From assembly GCA_031404815.1 (NCBI GenBank), contig JANNIH010000125.1:1-64000 (forward strand): 64,000 nt of DNA. The letters run 5' to 3'. Position 1 is the first letter of the stretch; each line of letters begins with the position of its first letter. The notes under the pieces are model-generated. The model made no database searches and was not told the DNA's origin. It was given only the letters and a program-made list of their open reading frames with translations. The DNA comes from DASYKS01 sp031404815 (lineage in GTDB: Bacteria > Acidobacteriota > Thermoanaerobaculia > Multivoradales > UBA5704). The position numbers and the translations under genes are program-made. Below are positions 25,128-35,864 of this stretch, piece by piece.

Positions 25128-26303
25128 AACGAAACGCCCCCCGTGATCACCCGACCGTACTGGCTCGACCGGCTCGATCAGGCCTGGAAGCGCGCACCCA
25201 TCGTCTGGCTGTCCGGGGTTCGCCGGGTCGGAAAAACGACACTCGCCCGCGAAATTCCGGGTGCCCTGTTCCTCAACTGCGATCTGCCGAGCACGGCGCG
25301 CCGGTTGGACGACCCCGAACGCTTCTTCGGCTCTCTGGACGCCGCGACCATCATCTTCGACGAGATCCACCAGCTCGCCGACCCGAGCCGCCTGTTGAAG
25401 ATTGGGGCCGACGAGTTCCCTCAGCTCAAGATCCTCGCAACGGGCTCCTCGACGCTCGCAGCCACGCAAAAATTTCGCGACAGCCTGACCGGTCGCAAAC
25501 GGACGATCCACCTGCTCCCGGTGCTCTGCCGGGAACTCGGTGCGTTTGGCGTCTCTTCCATTGAGCGACGACTGCTCCACGGTGGACTGCCCGAGCCTCT
25601 CCTGGCCGACCGGACGAGCCCCGACTTCTTCGCCGAATGGCTCGACTCGTACTTCGCACGAGATGTCCAAGAGATGTTCAACGTCATCAAACGCTTCGAG
25701 TTCTTGAAGCTCGTCGAGCTTCTCCTGCGCCAGAGCGGCGGGCAGCTCGAAGTCTCGAGCCTGGGCAAACACGCGGCCTTGAGCCGCCCGACCGTGGTGA
25801 GCTACCTGGAGGTCCTCCAGACTACCCATCTGATCTCCTTGATCCGGCCCTACCACGCCGGTTTGCGCGGAGAAATCACCCAGCAATCCAAAGCGTACGG
25901 CTTCGACACAGGGTTCGTCAGTTTCTGCCGCGGATGGCGCGCGCTCCAAAACGAGAACTGCGGACTTCTCTGGGAGCACCTGGTGCTCGAAACGCTGTTT
26001 GCCCGCGCAGGAGAACGGGGTGTCTACTATTGGCGCGACAAGCAGAAGCAAGAGATCGATTTCGTGCTCCCCAAGGCCGATGGTTCGTGCGATGCCTTCG
26101 AATGCAAATGGGACGCTGCCAGCTTCTCATCACGCAACCTCGCCGCCTTCCGCGCAGCACACCCTGCGGGCCGTAACTTCGTCCTGAGCCCGCAGGCGGG
26201 ACCGCCTTTCGTCCGCGAGATGGGCGGAATGGAGGTCGTGTTCTCGAACCTCGTTGATTGGGAAGCCGGGGAGACCGAGCAGGGAGCCGACTCGACGTCG
26301 TAG
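25119..26303 (+). CDS. AAA-type ATPase with DUF4143 domain
   Basis: A 394-residue ATPase of the AAA_14/DUF4143 type. Walker A is GVRRVGKTTLA, Walker B TIIFDEIHQL, sensor I A-T-G-S-S, and the C-terminal DUF4143 part carries the nuclease-like ending Y-Y-W-R-D-K-x-x-x-E-I-D-F-V-L with a later F-E-C-K-W, resembling the PD-(D/E)XK core. Its ATG lies inside the right arm of the palindromic promoter, which implies autoregulation or at least a leaderless transcript. Such genes are often mobile and sporadically distributed. Their biological role is not established. The winged-helix stretch near residue 205-240 could bind the operator. Confidence 0.85.
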   Translation: MRSNETPPVITRPYWLDRLDQAWKRAPIVWLSGVRRVGKTTLAREIPGALFLNCDLPSTARRLDDPERFFGSLDAATIIFDEIHQLADPSRLLKIGADEFPQLKILATGSSTLAATQKFRDSLTGRKRTIHLLPVLCRELGAFGVSSIERRLLHGGLPEPLLADRTSPDFFAEWLDSYFARDVQEMFNVIKRFEFLKLVELLLRQSGGQLEVSSLGKHAALSRPTVVSYLEVLQTTHLISLIRPYHAGLRGEITQQSKAYGFDTGFVSFCRGWRALQNENCGLLWEHLVLETLFARAGERGVYYWRDKQKQEIDFVLPKADGSCDAFECKWDAASFSSRNLAAFRAAHPAGRNFVLSPQAGPPFVREMGGMEVVFSNLVDWEAGETEQGADSTS

Positions 26304-26388
26304 GGTGATCGCTCTGCGGCACTGGGGAGCAACTCCTGTTGAGTACAGGGCGTACACCTATCGATCAGACGGCTACCGCTTGGCCCCT

Positions 26389-27378
26389 CTACCCCCGCCC
26401 TCGCCGGACCGCCAGCAGCAACAGGAAGAAAGGCCCGCCGAGCAGCGCCGTGAGCACCCCTACCGGCAGATCCGCGGGTGCCATGACGGTGCGGGCCAGG
26501 AGGTCGGCGAGGGCGAGGAAGGCGCCGCCGCCGAGCAGGCAGGCGGGGGCGAGGATCAAGTGGTCGTGCCCGACCAGGCGGCGGAGGGCGTGGGGGACCA
26601 TCAGGCCGACGAAGCCGATCGGGCCGGCGACCGCGACCAGGGCGCCGATCATCAGCGAAGTCGCAAGCAGGATGCGCAGGCGGAGGCGGGGGATATCGAC
26701 GCCGCGCGAGGCGGCGATCTCTTCTCCGGCGAGCAGTAGGTTCAAGTCCCAGCGGGCGGCGAGCAGGACCACGAGGCCGAGCAGTGTCCAAGGGAGAAGC
26801 CAGAGCACCTCGCGGTAGCCGACCACGGCGAGGCCGCCCATCATCCAGCGCACCATGCGGAAGGTTTGGGTCGCATCCGCGAGGTATTGGACGAACAGAA
26901 TCAGCGCCGAGGTCGAGAGCGAGACGCCGATGCCGGCGAGCAGCAGGGTGCCGGTCTCGCTCTCTTTTCTGCGCATCGCGACCCCCGCCACCAGCGCGGT
27001 CGCCCCGAGCGCACCGGCGAAGCTCGCGAGCGCCACGAGCGGAAGGCCGAGCGCACCGAGCCCTTCCGCAACACGTAGCGCAAGCACCGCACCGAGGGCG
27101 GCGCCGCCCGCCACGCCGAGCGTGTAGGGCTCGGCGAGCGGATTTCTGAACAGGGTCTGAAAGCCCAACCCCGCCGTCGCGAGCGCCCCCCCGGCGAGCA
27201 GGGCGAGCAGCACGCGCGGCAGGCGAAGTTGCCAGAAGATCGTGAGAGCGGTCGGGTCGCCATGGAGGACCTCGGAAAGTCCGATCGGCTGGCTGCCGAG
27301 CAGTGGCGCACCGAACGCCACGGCGAGCCAGAGCAAGCCGAGGAGCGCGAGAGCGGAGCGAGGGCGGAGCGGGTGCAT
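26389..27378 (-). CDS. btuC: Cobalamin ABC transporter permease
   Basis: A 329-residue FecCD/BtuC-type permease with about ten membrane helices; the start MHPLRPRSALALLG fits the family better than the upstream in-frame ATG. The motifs L-R-L-P-R-V-L-L-A-L-L-A-G-G, N-P-L-A-E-P-Y-T-L-G-V-A-G-G-A and the coupling-helix region G-P-I-G-F-V-G-L-M-V-P-H are intact. Together with btuD and btuF and the riboswitch-controlled btuB it imports vitamin B12 or another corrinoid across the inner membrane. It begins 25 bp after the ATPase gene. Confidence 0.88.
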   Translation of the reverse strand: MHPLRPRSALALLGLLWLAVAFGAPLLGSQPIGLSEVLHGDPTALTIFWQLRLPRVLLALLAGGALATAGLGFQTLFRNPLAEPYTLGVAGGAALGAVLALRVAEGLGALGLPLVALASFAGALGATALVAGVAMRRKESETGTLLLAGIGVSLSTSALILFVQYLADATQTFRMVRWMMGGLAVVGYREVLWLLPWTLLGLVVLLAARWDLNLLLAGEEIAASRGVDIPRLRLRILLATSLMIGALVAVAGPIGFVGLMVPHALRRLVGHDHLILAPACLLGGGAFLALADLLARTVMAPADLPVGVLTALLGGPFFLLLLAVRRGRG

Positions 27379-27403
27379 GGTCGGCGAGAGGTTCCGTGGG
27401 CCT

Positions 27404-28222
27404 CTAGGGCGCGAGCGACAGGCGCGCGGCATGCCCCTCACCCTCGGCAGCTAAAACCGCGCGAAACGGGGCGTCGAACAGCTCGGCGAGCGAATCCGCG
27501 GAGAGCACTTCAACCGGCGGACCGAGCGCGAACGTTCGGCCGGCGCACAGCGCCAGGACCCGGTCGCCGAGCAGGCCGGCGAGTTCGAGGTCGTGGGTGG
27601 CGAGCAGAACGGTCGCCCCGCATTCGCGGTGGAGGCGGTGGAGCAGGCCGGCCACCTCGCGCTGGTGGCGCGGGTCGAGATGGGTGGTCGGCTCGTCGAG
27701 GATCAATACTTCCGCCTCTTGGGCGAGCGCGGCGGCGATCCAGGCCATCTGCCGCTCGCCGCCGGACAGCTCGTCGAGCGGCCGCTCGGCAAGCGCTTCG
27801 ATCCCGGCCGCCGCGAGCGCCAAGGCCACCGCCCGGTGATCCGTGGCACTCGGCGCGAGCTGGAAAGGCGAAAGATGAGGATAACGCCCCAACTCAACGA
27901 CCTCGCGCACGGTGAGCGGCACGTTCGCCGGGCGGACCTGCGGCACGTAAGCGATCCGTCGAGCCAGCTCGCGGCGCGACAGATCGGCGAAATTGCGGCC
28001 TCGGTGCGCGACTTCGCCGCGCGACGGCGCGCGCAGCCCGGCGAGGCAGCGGAGCAGCGTGGTCTTGCCCGCGCCGTTCGGTCCGACGACCGCCAAGCAC
28101 TCGCCCGTGGCGATCTCGAGATCGATCGGTCCGAGAGTCCAACCGGCATTGGCGCGCCCCCGCTCTTCACGGACCAAACCGCGGGTGGAAAGCACCGAGG
28201 GCTCGGAGGGGAGCGAAGTCAT
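27404..28222 (-). CDS. btuD: Cobalamin ABC transporter ATPase
   Basis: A 272-residue ABC ATPase. Walker A GPNGAGKTTLLR, Q-loop YVPQ, signature LSGGERQ, Walker B VLILDEPTTHLD and the H-loop THD are all present. The ATG overlaps the stop of the binding-protein gene (ATGA), so translation is coupled. The FecE/BtuD-like spacing and the operon (btuB riboswitch upstream, btuC downstream) identify the substrate as corrinoid. Confidence 0.88.
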   Translation of the reverse strand: MTSLPSEPSVLSTRGLVREERGRANAGWTLGPIDLEIATGECLAVVGPNGAGKTTLLRCLAGLRAPSRGEVAHRGRNFADLSRRELARRIAYVPQVRPANVPLTVREVVELGRYPHLSPFQLAPSATDHRAVALALAAAGIEALAERPLDELSGGERQMAWIAAALAQEAEVLILDEPTTHLDPRHQREVAGLLHRLHRECGATVLLATHDLELAGLLGDRVLALCAGRTFALGPPVEVLSADSLAELFDAPFRAVLAAEGEGHAARLSLAP

Positions 28223-29202
28223 GGCGCCCGTTGTGCTGTTCCCCCCTCTCCCTTGGGGAGAGGGGCCGGGGGTGAGGGCTGATGCGGCGAGCCGCCACCG
28301 ACATTCTCGGGCGCCAGCGCCGCGGCCATCGCCCGATAGAGCTGGGGCAGGCGCGGCCCAGGAACCAGAGTGAAATTCCCAGCGATCACGCGGATGCGCC
28401 CGTTCCGCACCGCGGGCAGTGTGGCGAGCGGTTGCCAGTCGGCCCTAAGAGCCCGGCGCGCTTTCTCGTCGGGCGCGTCGGAGCGGAGTTCGAAGATGAA
28501 ATCGGGCTTGCGCGCCACGATCTCTTCGAGGCTCGCCTGCGGATAGAGGGTCGGCGCATCGGCGAACACGTTCTCGCCGCCCAGTCGCCCGAGCAGCTCG
28601 TCGAGGAACGTTCCAGGGCCGGCGACGTAGAGTTCGCCGAGGCGCCCGATCGGTCGCTCGACCACCATCAGGACCTTGGGCGGAGGGCCGGTCTGAGCGC
28701 CTGCCGTGTTCGGGTGGGGTGCGAGATCCGCATGCCACCGGGCGGCGAGCCTTTCCCCTGCCTCTGGTACGCCGCAGCGCACTGCGATGGCGCGGAACGA
28801 GGCTTCGATATCGGCCAAACTCTCGTTGTGCACAATCATCGTCGCCACGCCGAGCGGGGCGAGCTTGGTCGCGATGTCGTGCTCGCTCGGCAGCAGCACC
28901 GCGAGATCGGGGCGGAGTGCTGCGATCCGTTCAAGGTTGGGATCGATCAGCCCGCCGACCCGCGGCTTCTTGAGTGCCTCGGCGGGCCAGAAGGTGTAGT
29001 CGCCCACCCCCACCACCCGACTCCCGAGTCCCAGCGCGAATAGCGTTTCGGTCACGCTGGGGGCGAGGGAGATCAGGCGTTGGGGTACGGTGGCGGCAGG
29101 GGCCGCGGCGGGCGCCTCCCGTCGGGCGCATCCCGCGATCGCCGCTGAAGCGGCGAGCGCAAGGGCGACGAACGGCGGGAGGACCCGCGCACGGCGATTC
29201 AT
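28219..29202 (-). CDS. btuF: Cobalamin-binding periplasmic lipoprotein
   Basis: A 327-residue binding protein of the BtuF type. The ATG at 29202 leads into a lipoprotein signal (L-A-A-S-A-A-I-A-G-C lipobox), so it is anchored to a membrane. R-L-I-S-L-A-P-S-V-T-E-T-L-F-A-L-G is the classic BtuF opening. The last roughly 25 residues (P-S-P-P-A-P-L-P-K-G-E-G...) do not belong to the fold: they are translated from a palindromic GC-rich element (28243-28265), so the native stop has been lost or moved. Upstream btuB ends 4 bp before this start. Confidence 0.86.
   Translation of the reverse strand: MNRRARVLPPFVALALAASAAIAGCARREAPAAAPAATVPQRLISLAPSVTETLFALGLGSRVVGVGDYTFWPAEALKKPRVGGLIDPNLERIAALRPDLAVLLPSEHDIATKLAPLGVATMIVHNESLADIEASFRAIAVRCGVPEAGERLAARWHADLAPHPNTAGAQTGPPPKVLMVVERPIGRLGELYVAGPGTFLDELLGRLGGENVFADAPTLYPQASLEEIVARKPDFIFELRSDAPDEKARRALRADWQPLATLPAVRNGRIRVIAGNFTLVPGPRLPQLYRAMAAALAPENVGGGSPHQPSPPAPLPKGEGGTAQRAP
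28243..28265. repeat. Intergenic-type palindromic element at the end of btuF
   Basis: CCCCTCTCCC (28243-28252) and GGGAGAGGGG (28256-28265) form a 10-bp stem with loop TTG. The flanking text, CCGGGGGTGAGGG on one side, is the widespread kind of intergenic element that when translated reads PSPPAPLPKGEG. A partial relative occurs at 23553-23590. Confidence 0.6.
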
Positions 29203-29206
29203 CGAG

Positions 29207-31033
29207 TTAGAACCTGACCGCGACGCCGCCGACCCAGGTGCGGCCGGGGGCGGGAAAGCCGAGCGCCTCTTCGTAGTCGCGGTCGGCCAGATTGTCCACC
29301 CGGGCGAACGGTTCGAGCCGCGGCCATCCGGCATAGCGCGCCGCCAGATCGAAGCGCGTGTAGGAAGAATTCTCGGTCCGTCCGAAAGTCTCCGGATCGG
29401 CGTCCGGTCGGGCGCCCACGTAACGGCCCGAGAGCGAGAGATCCCAAGATTTCGGAGTCAAGCCCAGCAAGAGGGTGGCACTTTTTTGCGCCCGGCGCAG
29501 AAGCGGCAGGCCGGTCGTGCGGTCTTCGGCATCCAGATAGGTCGCGGTCAAACGGACCGAGCCGATCCCCTGCTGCGCCCTAACCTCTCCTTCCACTCCG
29601 CGCGAGCGGGAGCGTGCAATATTGACGTTGGTGAAGGTGACGAACTCGAAGTCGATCAGGTCGTTCTGGCGGTTCTCGAATCCGACCACCGAGAGGCGGA
29701 CGACGCCAATCTCGCGTTCGAACCCGATCTCCACGCTCTTTCCCTCTTCAGGGCGGAGGGCCGGATTGCCGCTGCCAGGGAAGAACAGCTCGCCGAGCGA
29801 TGGCGCTCGGAACGACTCGCCGTAGCTCGCACGGAGACGGAACCCCGCAAACGGCACCACCGCTCCGGCGCGCAGGCTGGTCTGCTCGCCGTAGACGCTG
29901 TTGTCGTCGCGGCGGACGCCCACTTGAACCCGCCCCTTGCCGACCGGCGCGCTCGCCTCGGCGAACGCCGCCCAGGTGCGTTGGTTCGCCCCGGCAAGGC
30001 TGGTGCCGAAACTCGAGCTGCTGGTCACTTCGAGCCGCTCGGTGTCGCCGCCGAACGAGATCCGCAGGTCGCGCGGACCCTGCCAGCTCCCGACCAACCG
30101 GCCGCGCCGGCCCTCCGATTCGGTGTCCGAGCGGGTGAAGCCGAACGGATCGCTCGGCGCCCGATAGGCGTTGTCGAACCGGGTGGTCGCGAGCTGCCCC
30201 TCGATTTCCCAGTTACCTCCAATCAGGGCATGGACCGGCAGCGCCACCTCGCGCTCGCGCCACGAGATGCTCCGGTCGAGCGTGGCGGTCCGGCCCGCGA
30301 ACGGAATGCCGGTCTCGGATTGATTCCCCCGGACGAGCAGGCCGATCTCCAGGTCCTCTCGCGCATCGAAAAGACCGCGCAGAGTCAGGTCATTGGCGTC
30401 GAAATCGTCGTTTAAAACCTCGGTGCCGCCGCGGCGAACGGCGCCCACCCCGTCAAGACGGAAGCGGCCGAGGGTCGTGCCCGCCGCGAAAGAGCCACGG
30501 GCGTAGCCGTGCTCCCCGCCTTCGGCGCGCACCGAACCGCCATCTTTCCGCCCGGTGAGCAGCGAGACCACGCCACCCACGGCGCCGCTGCCGTAGAGAG
30601 CGGAGAACGGACCTCGGATGATCTCGATCCGCTCCGCGCCGTCGGTCGGCACGAACTGCCAGTTGGCACCCCCGAAGTAGGGATCGTTGAGCGCGATGCC
30701 GTTCCAGAGTAAAAGAGTCTGATCGGATTCCGCGCCGCGCACGAACAGCGAGCTTTGCTGACCGGGCGATCCGGTCTGGACGATCGACAGACCGGGGACG
30801 AGCGTTAGCGCGTCGGCGAGGGTCGAGACCTGGCGCGCGTCCATTTCGGCGGCAGAGACCACCGTGACCGAGGCGGGAATCTGGTCTTTTGCCTCGGCGT
30901 CGAGCGAAGCGCTGACCAGGAGCTGATCGTTGAAGGTGGGGATGGCGGTCTGATTCGGTTCCTGCGACCAGACCGGCGACTCTCCCCCGAGGAGGCCGGC
31001 GAGTAGGGTGACGACGGCGAACGCCGTACGCAT
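29207..31033 (-). CDS. btuB: TonB-dependent cobalamin receptor
   Basis: A 608-residue outer-membrane receptor. The ATG at 31033 follows AAGGAA and a signal peptide (cleavage near VWSQE). The plug domain (about 38-155, with A-L-T-L-V-P-G-L-S-I-V-Q-T-G, S-L-F-V-R-G-A and R-I-E-I-I-R-G-P-F-S-A-L-Y-G-S-G-A-V-G-G-V) is followed by a 22-strand barrel ending in the canonical aromatic terminus V-A-V-R-F. The cobalamin riboswitch directly upstream specifies the substrate. It starts the operon btuB-btuF-btuD-btuC. Confidence 0.9.
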   Translation of the reverse strand: MRTAFAVVTLLAGLLGGESPVWSQEPNQTAIPTFNDQLLVSASLDAEAKDQIPASVTVVSAAEMDARQVSTLADALTLVPGLSIVQTGSPGQQSSLFVRGAESDQTLLLWNGIALNDPYFGGANWQFVPTDGAERIEIIRGPFSALYGSGAVGGVVSLLTGRKDGGSVRAEGGEHGYARGSFAAGTTLGRFRLDGVGAVRRGGTEVLNDDFDANDLTLRGLFDAREDLEIGLLVRGNQSETGIPFAGRTATLDRSISWREREVALPVHALIGGNWEIEGQLATTRFDNAYRAPSDPFGFTRSDTESEGRRGRLVGSWQGPRDLRISFGGDTERLEVTSSSSFGTSLAGANQRTWAAFAEASAPVGKGRVQVGVRRDDNSVYGEQTSLRAGAVVPFAGFRLRASYGESFRAPSLGELFFPGSGNPALRPEEGKSVEIGFEREIGVVRLSVVGFENRQNDLIDFEFVTFTNVNIARSRSRGVEGEVRAQQGIGSVRLTATYLDAEDRTTGLPLLRRAQKSATLLLGLTPKSWDLSLSGRYVGARPDADPETFGRTENSSYTRFDLAARYAGWPRLEPFARVDNLADRDYEEALGFPAPGRTWVGGVAVRF

Positions 31034-31159
31034 GTGTGGGTTCCTTCCTGGCAAAGATGCCCGGAAAGTACGACGCCCCGCGATCGGAGGCGGGGCGAAG
31101 GGCAGGGGTGGCTCCCCTGGATGGGCAACCTACACATGTACTCCGAGCCCGCACCCCGC

Positions 31160-31390
31160 GGGTGGCGTCGGATGGCTCGGCAGGTCTCCTGGCTCCCGGA
31201 TCTACCTACTCCCGGACCTTCCCGCCCGGACGACCCGCGAAGCTCTTATCGAGCCTCGCAAATCCATTTCCGAGCAGTGGCATGTCCCGGTTTCGTCCCC
31301 GGTTACAGTGGCGGGGGCCGCGCCGGTTTTAAACCGGCTTCCCTCTTGCAGACGACGCGCCTCGAATCTGTCGGGCCGCGCCGTCACCGC
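31160..31390 (-). promoter_or_regulatory. Cobalamin riboswitch controlling btuBFDC
   Basis: On the minus strand the segment contains, in order, GGGAAGCCGGT-type P3/P4 sequence, a G-C-G-G-C-C-C-C-G-C-C-A-C-T-G-T-A-A block, the GCCACTG repeat and the closing box GCCAGGAGACCTGCC (31193-31179). These are the conserved core of the adenosylcobalamin element (B12 box). It sits about 130 bp before btuB, on the same strand, so B12 should repress the uptake operon by translational or transcriptional shut-off. Boundaries are approximate. Confidence 0.92.
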
Positions 31391-31479
31391 TCCATCAAGT
31401 CTGTCAAAGAGCCCCTCCCCACGGCGGGGAGAGTTGCGTGGCAACGGATGTTACCTTGCGCCAGTTTACCGCACCTAAC

Positions 31480-32034
31480 CTACTCCCGGCGCGGACTTTC
31501 GGACGGCGGGACCACGACCAGCTCGACGTTGGGCTGCGTCGGCACCTGCGCGCCTCCGCCGTAGGCCTCGCCGCCGGGAATAAAGCCGACCGGAATACCC
31601 TGCGTCTCACCGGTGCTGACACCTTGTTGGATCGTATAGGGTTCTTTGGCCGGGGCCGGAGCGCCGCCGCCCAGGGCCTGGAGCAGGCGGGAGCCGATGT
31701 CGTTCGGCACGGCCTTCGAAGGATCTTCCAAATCGTTCGGCGCCCAGCCGAGCGCGATCGTCGTCGGATTGATCACGAAACCGAAGCCGCGCAGGTTGTT
31801 CTCCTGCTCGACGCTCACGACCTCCGATTTCTTCATGCCGACCCAATTGCCGGCCTCGGTCATGAACAGCACCATGCCGGCATCCCAGCTCGATTCCTGC
31901 GGCTGATAGCGGCTTTGAATCGTGCCGCCGCTCGCGAGCGTGATCAGGTAGGTCTCGGCTGCGAGCGGCGTGGCGAGAAGCGCCACGGCAACTCCGAGGG
32001 CGGCCCAGCGGGCGATACGGATCGACAGGGTCAT
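31480..32034 (-). CDS. Exported hypothetical protein
   Basis: A 184-residue protein with a signal peptide (SIRIARWAALGVAVALLATP, cleavage after LAAE) beginning at the ATG at 32034, which follows GGAG by 7 nt. The first mature half has an SH3-like or beta-rich pattern (YLITLASGGTIQSRYQPQESSWDAGMV...), the second is a low-complexity Gly/Pro/Gln tail. It is 43 bp downstream of the glycosylase gene and probably in its transcript. No family recognised. Confidence 0.55.
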   Translation of the reverse strand: MTLSIRIARWAALGVAVALLATPLAAETYLITLASGGTIQSRYQPQESSWDAGMVLFMTEAGNWVGMKKSEVVSVEQENNLRGFGFVINPTTIALGWAPNDLEDPSKAVPNDIGSRLLQALGGGAPAPAKEPYTIQQGVSTGETQGIPVGFIPGGEAYGGGAQVPTQPNVELVVVPPSESPRRE

Positions 32035-32077
32035 GGCAGATCTCCCATGGCGGAGAATTTGGTGGAGACAGCGAGCC

Positions 32078-32770
32078 TTAACCACCGATGCTATCACGGC
32101 AAATCCCTGTTTCCTCCAGCAGGAGGCCGAGCTGGGCGCGGAACCGGGTGGCCCCTCCGTGCGCCGGGTGCCGCAGCGGCACGGCATCCACCCCGAGCAG
32201 CCCGAGGGCGGCCTCCGCCGTCCGCCCGACCGCCGCGATCCGCGCGTTCGAGGGGAGGAGGCCGAGCAGCCGCTCGAGAATGTGCAGATTCCCCCTCACC
32301 ATTGCCCGTTCCGGCGTCCGGTTGCTGAGCGCCCCGCGCTCCCCCTGGGGGTGCCAGGGGAACGCGTTCCAGAGCAGCACGCCGTGCGGCGCAGCAGGAA
32401 GGGCGGCGAGGACGCTCCAGACGATCGTTCCGGAAGGTTCGAGCCAGAGCGCGGGGTGGCGGCTGGTCGCCCGGAAGCCGGCGTCCGCAGCCCACGGGAG
32501 CCGTTCGTCCCTCTGGCCTGCGATCTGCCGCTCGCTGGTGAACGGAATTCCGGAGAACCGAGCCCCCCGGTAGCCGACCGCCTCGCCGAGCAGAACCAGG
32601 CGGGGCACGCCCACCCGCTCGACGTAGATCTCCAGGTTTTTCCGCCGCAGCCGAGCGGCGCCGGAACGGTCGAGCGCGGGGTCCTCGTCGCAGTATGGAT
32701 TGGCGATCCCAAAAGAATTTCCAACCGGACCGCGAAAAGTATCCAGAAGTAGGGGGGCCAAAAGCGTCAT
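32078..32770 (-). CDS. Uracil-DNA glycosylase-like protein
   Basis: A 230-residue cytoplasmic protein. An N-terminal NPYCDEDPALD, the block LVLLGEAVGYRGARFSGIPF-TSE, V-L-L-W-N-A-F-P-W-H-P in the middle and a C-terminal H-P-A-H-G-G motif match a distinct branch of the uracil-DNA glycosylase superfamily with a G-E-A-x-G-Y active loop. The family fold cleaves uracil (or altered bases) from DNA; activity of this branch is not something I can confirm from sequence. It is upstream of the exported hypothetical gene. Confidence 0.7.
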   Translation of the reverse strand: MTLLAPLLLDTFRGPVGNSFGIANPYCDEDPALDRSGAARLRRKNLEIYVERVGVPRLVLLGEAVGYRGARFSGIPFTSERQIAGQRDERLPWAADAGFRATSRHPALWLEPSGTIVWSVLAALPAAPHGVLLWNAFPWHPQGERGALSNRTPERAMVRGNLHILERLLGLLPSNARIAAVGRTAEAALGLLGVDAVPLRHPAHGGATRFRAQLGLLLEETGICRDSIGG

Positions 32771-32826
32771 AGGGGGATAACGGCCGGTTCCGTCTGAGGA
32801 GCCGACCTTACCAGAGGAGACCCCCG

Positions 32827-33483
32827 ATGACCCTTTCCCCCTCTTCCGCCAGCCGCCGCGCCGTTTCCCGAGTCGTGCTCGTCACTCTCGGACTTGCCCT
32901 GGCGGCCGTGGCGCCAACTCTCGCCGCGAAGGCCTCCAAGTGGCATCGGGCGGAACCCCGAGCGGAGCGGCCGGCACCGTCGGCCGAGCCGGAGACCCTC
33001 CCGGAAAGCACGCCCGCCGAGATCCTCGAACCGCCCTCGTCGCCGCGCTCGAATCTTCCGGCGGAAATCGTCATCACCCCGCACTTCTCCTCCGACCAGC
33101 GGCGCGCGCGGGAGCTTGAGGAGCGGGAACGCCTGCGGGCTCTCGCGCCGCGGGCCGAAGCCTGGAGTCGGGCGTTCCGCGCGGCAGGGGTGCCGTTCGC
33201 CCGCTTCGTCGAAGAGACACTCCGGACCCTACGCACCGCGATCGGGCGCGGCTCGAGGAACGTCTGCTATCCGCTCGCCCAAGCGACCGATCGGTTGGCC
33301 GAGGCGCTCCCGGAAGCACCGGAAGCTCATCTGGAGAGCCAGATCCGGAAAGCCCTGGCGCAAGTGGCGAACGGAGCGCGGATCTGCCTCGAAGGGCGCC
33401 CGACCACGGCGCAAACTGAAATCGGCCGGGGCGCGGAAGTCCTCGCCCGCGCGGCGGATCGAATCGTGAATTGGGGGCGGTAG
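32827..33483 (+). CDS. Hypothetical exported or membrane-anchored protein
   Basis: A 218-residue protein with an AGAGGAG ribosome site before the ATG at 32827. One hydrophobic segment near residues 15-33 (VSRVVLVTLGLALAAVAPTL) could be a signal peptide or an anchor. A Pro/Glu-rich linker (about 35-80) is followed by a charged helical domain with two cysteines (N-V-C-Y-P-L and R-I-C-L-E-G). It stands alone, with genes on the other strand on both sides. Family not recognised. Confidence 0.5.
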   Translation: MTLSPSSASRRAVSRVVLVTLGLALAAVAPTLAAKASKWHRAEPRAERPAPSAEPETLPESTPAEILEPPSSPRSNLPAEIVITPHFSSDQRRARELEERERLRALAPRAEAWSRAFRAAGVPFARFVEETLRTLRTAIGRGSRNVCYPLAQATDRLAEALPEAPEAHLESQIRKALAQVANGARICLEGRPTTAQTEIGRGAEVLARAADRIVNWGR

Positions 33484-33524
33484 GGGCGGACCTACGTGTG
33501 TCCGCCCTCGGCGGCAGGCCTGCC

Positions 33525-35390
<1,866 letters not shown>

Positions 35391-35581
35391 GGGTTTTGGG
35401 GGCCTCTCCGCCCGGCAAAGGCCGGAAGGGACGCGGAGTATAGCCGGGGCTTGGGTTTTGCGGGGAGACACAACCCGCGCAGGTTCTGTCTCACTCATAG
35501 GCCTCGCGAGCACTGTTTATCTGAGAGTTGCGCGCCGGCCGGAGACTGAGCTCCGGTTCCAACCCTGAGAGGATCTACTCC

Positions 35582-35782
35582 ATGAAGTCCAAAGCCAAGA
35601 AGCTGGCTCTCCATCGCGAAACCCTGGCCGAACTCGATCGCTCCCAAATGGGCCAAGCCGCCGGAGGGGCCTCCAACCGGTACACATGTCAGTCCTACAC
35701 CTGCTACCCTGGGCTCTGCGAATTCAGTGGACTGGCCACCTGCTGGACCTGCCAGGGAACCTGCACGACAAACCTCTGCTAG
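35582..35782 (+). CDS. Orphan class I lanthipeptide-like precursor peptide
   Basis: A 66-residue peptide. It begins MKSKAKKLALHRETLAELDR, the leader shared by a large group of Acidobacteriota/Bacteroidota precursors annotated as class I lanthipeptides (K-K-L-x-L-H-R-E-T-L), and continues into a core of about 37 residues with seven cysteines and many Thr/Ser (QSYTCYPGLCEFSG and so on). A GAGAGGA lies upstream of the ATG. No LanB, LanC, protease or transporter is in the window, so the modifying enzymes must be elsewhere, or the peptide stays unmodified. A paralogue is at 57552-57785. Confidence 0.65.
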   Translation: MKSKAKKLALHRETLAELDRSQMGQAAGGASNRYTCQSYTCYPGLCEFSGLATCWTCQGTCTTNLC

Positions 35783-35803
35783 GCCCCGATTCCTGACACG
35801 ACG

Positions 35804-35829
35804 CGGCGTGCTCTTTCGGGGGCACGCCG
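35804..35829 (+). terminator. Hairpin after the lanthipeptide-like gene
   Basis: CGGCGTGC (35804-35811) pairs with GCACGCCG (35822-35829) around a 10-nt loop; there is no U-run. The 35-bp stretch 35777-35811 spanning the stop codon is 29/35 identical to 57368-57402. Confidence 0.5.
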
Positions 35830-35864
35830 TGGCCGCCGGGGCCGCGGCTGGCTGAGCGAAACCG

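Noticed and set aside
35528..35581. Longer N-terminus of the lanthipeptide-like precursor from an upstream in-frame start
   Set aside because: The leader consensus begins at the Met at 35582, which has a ribosome site.
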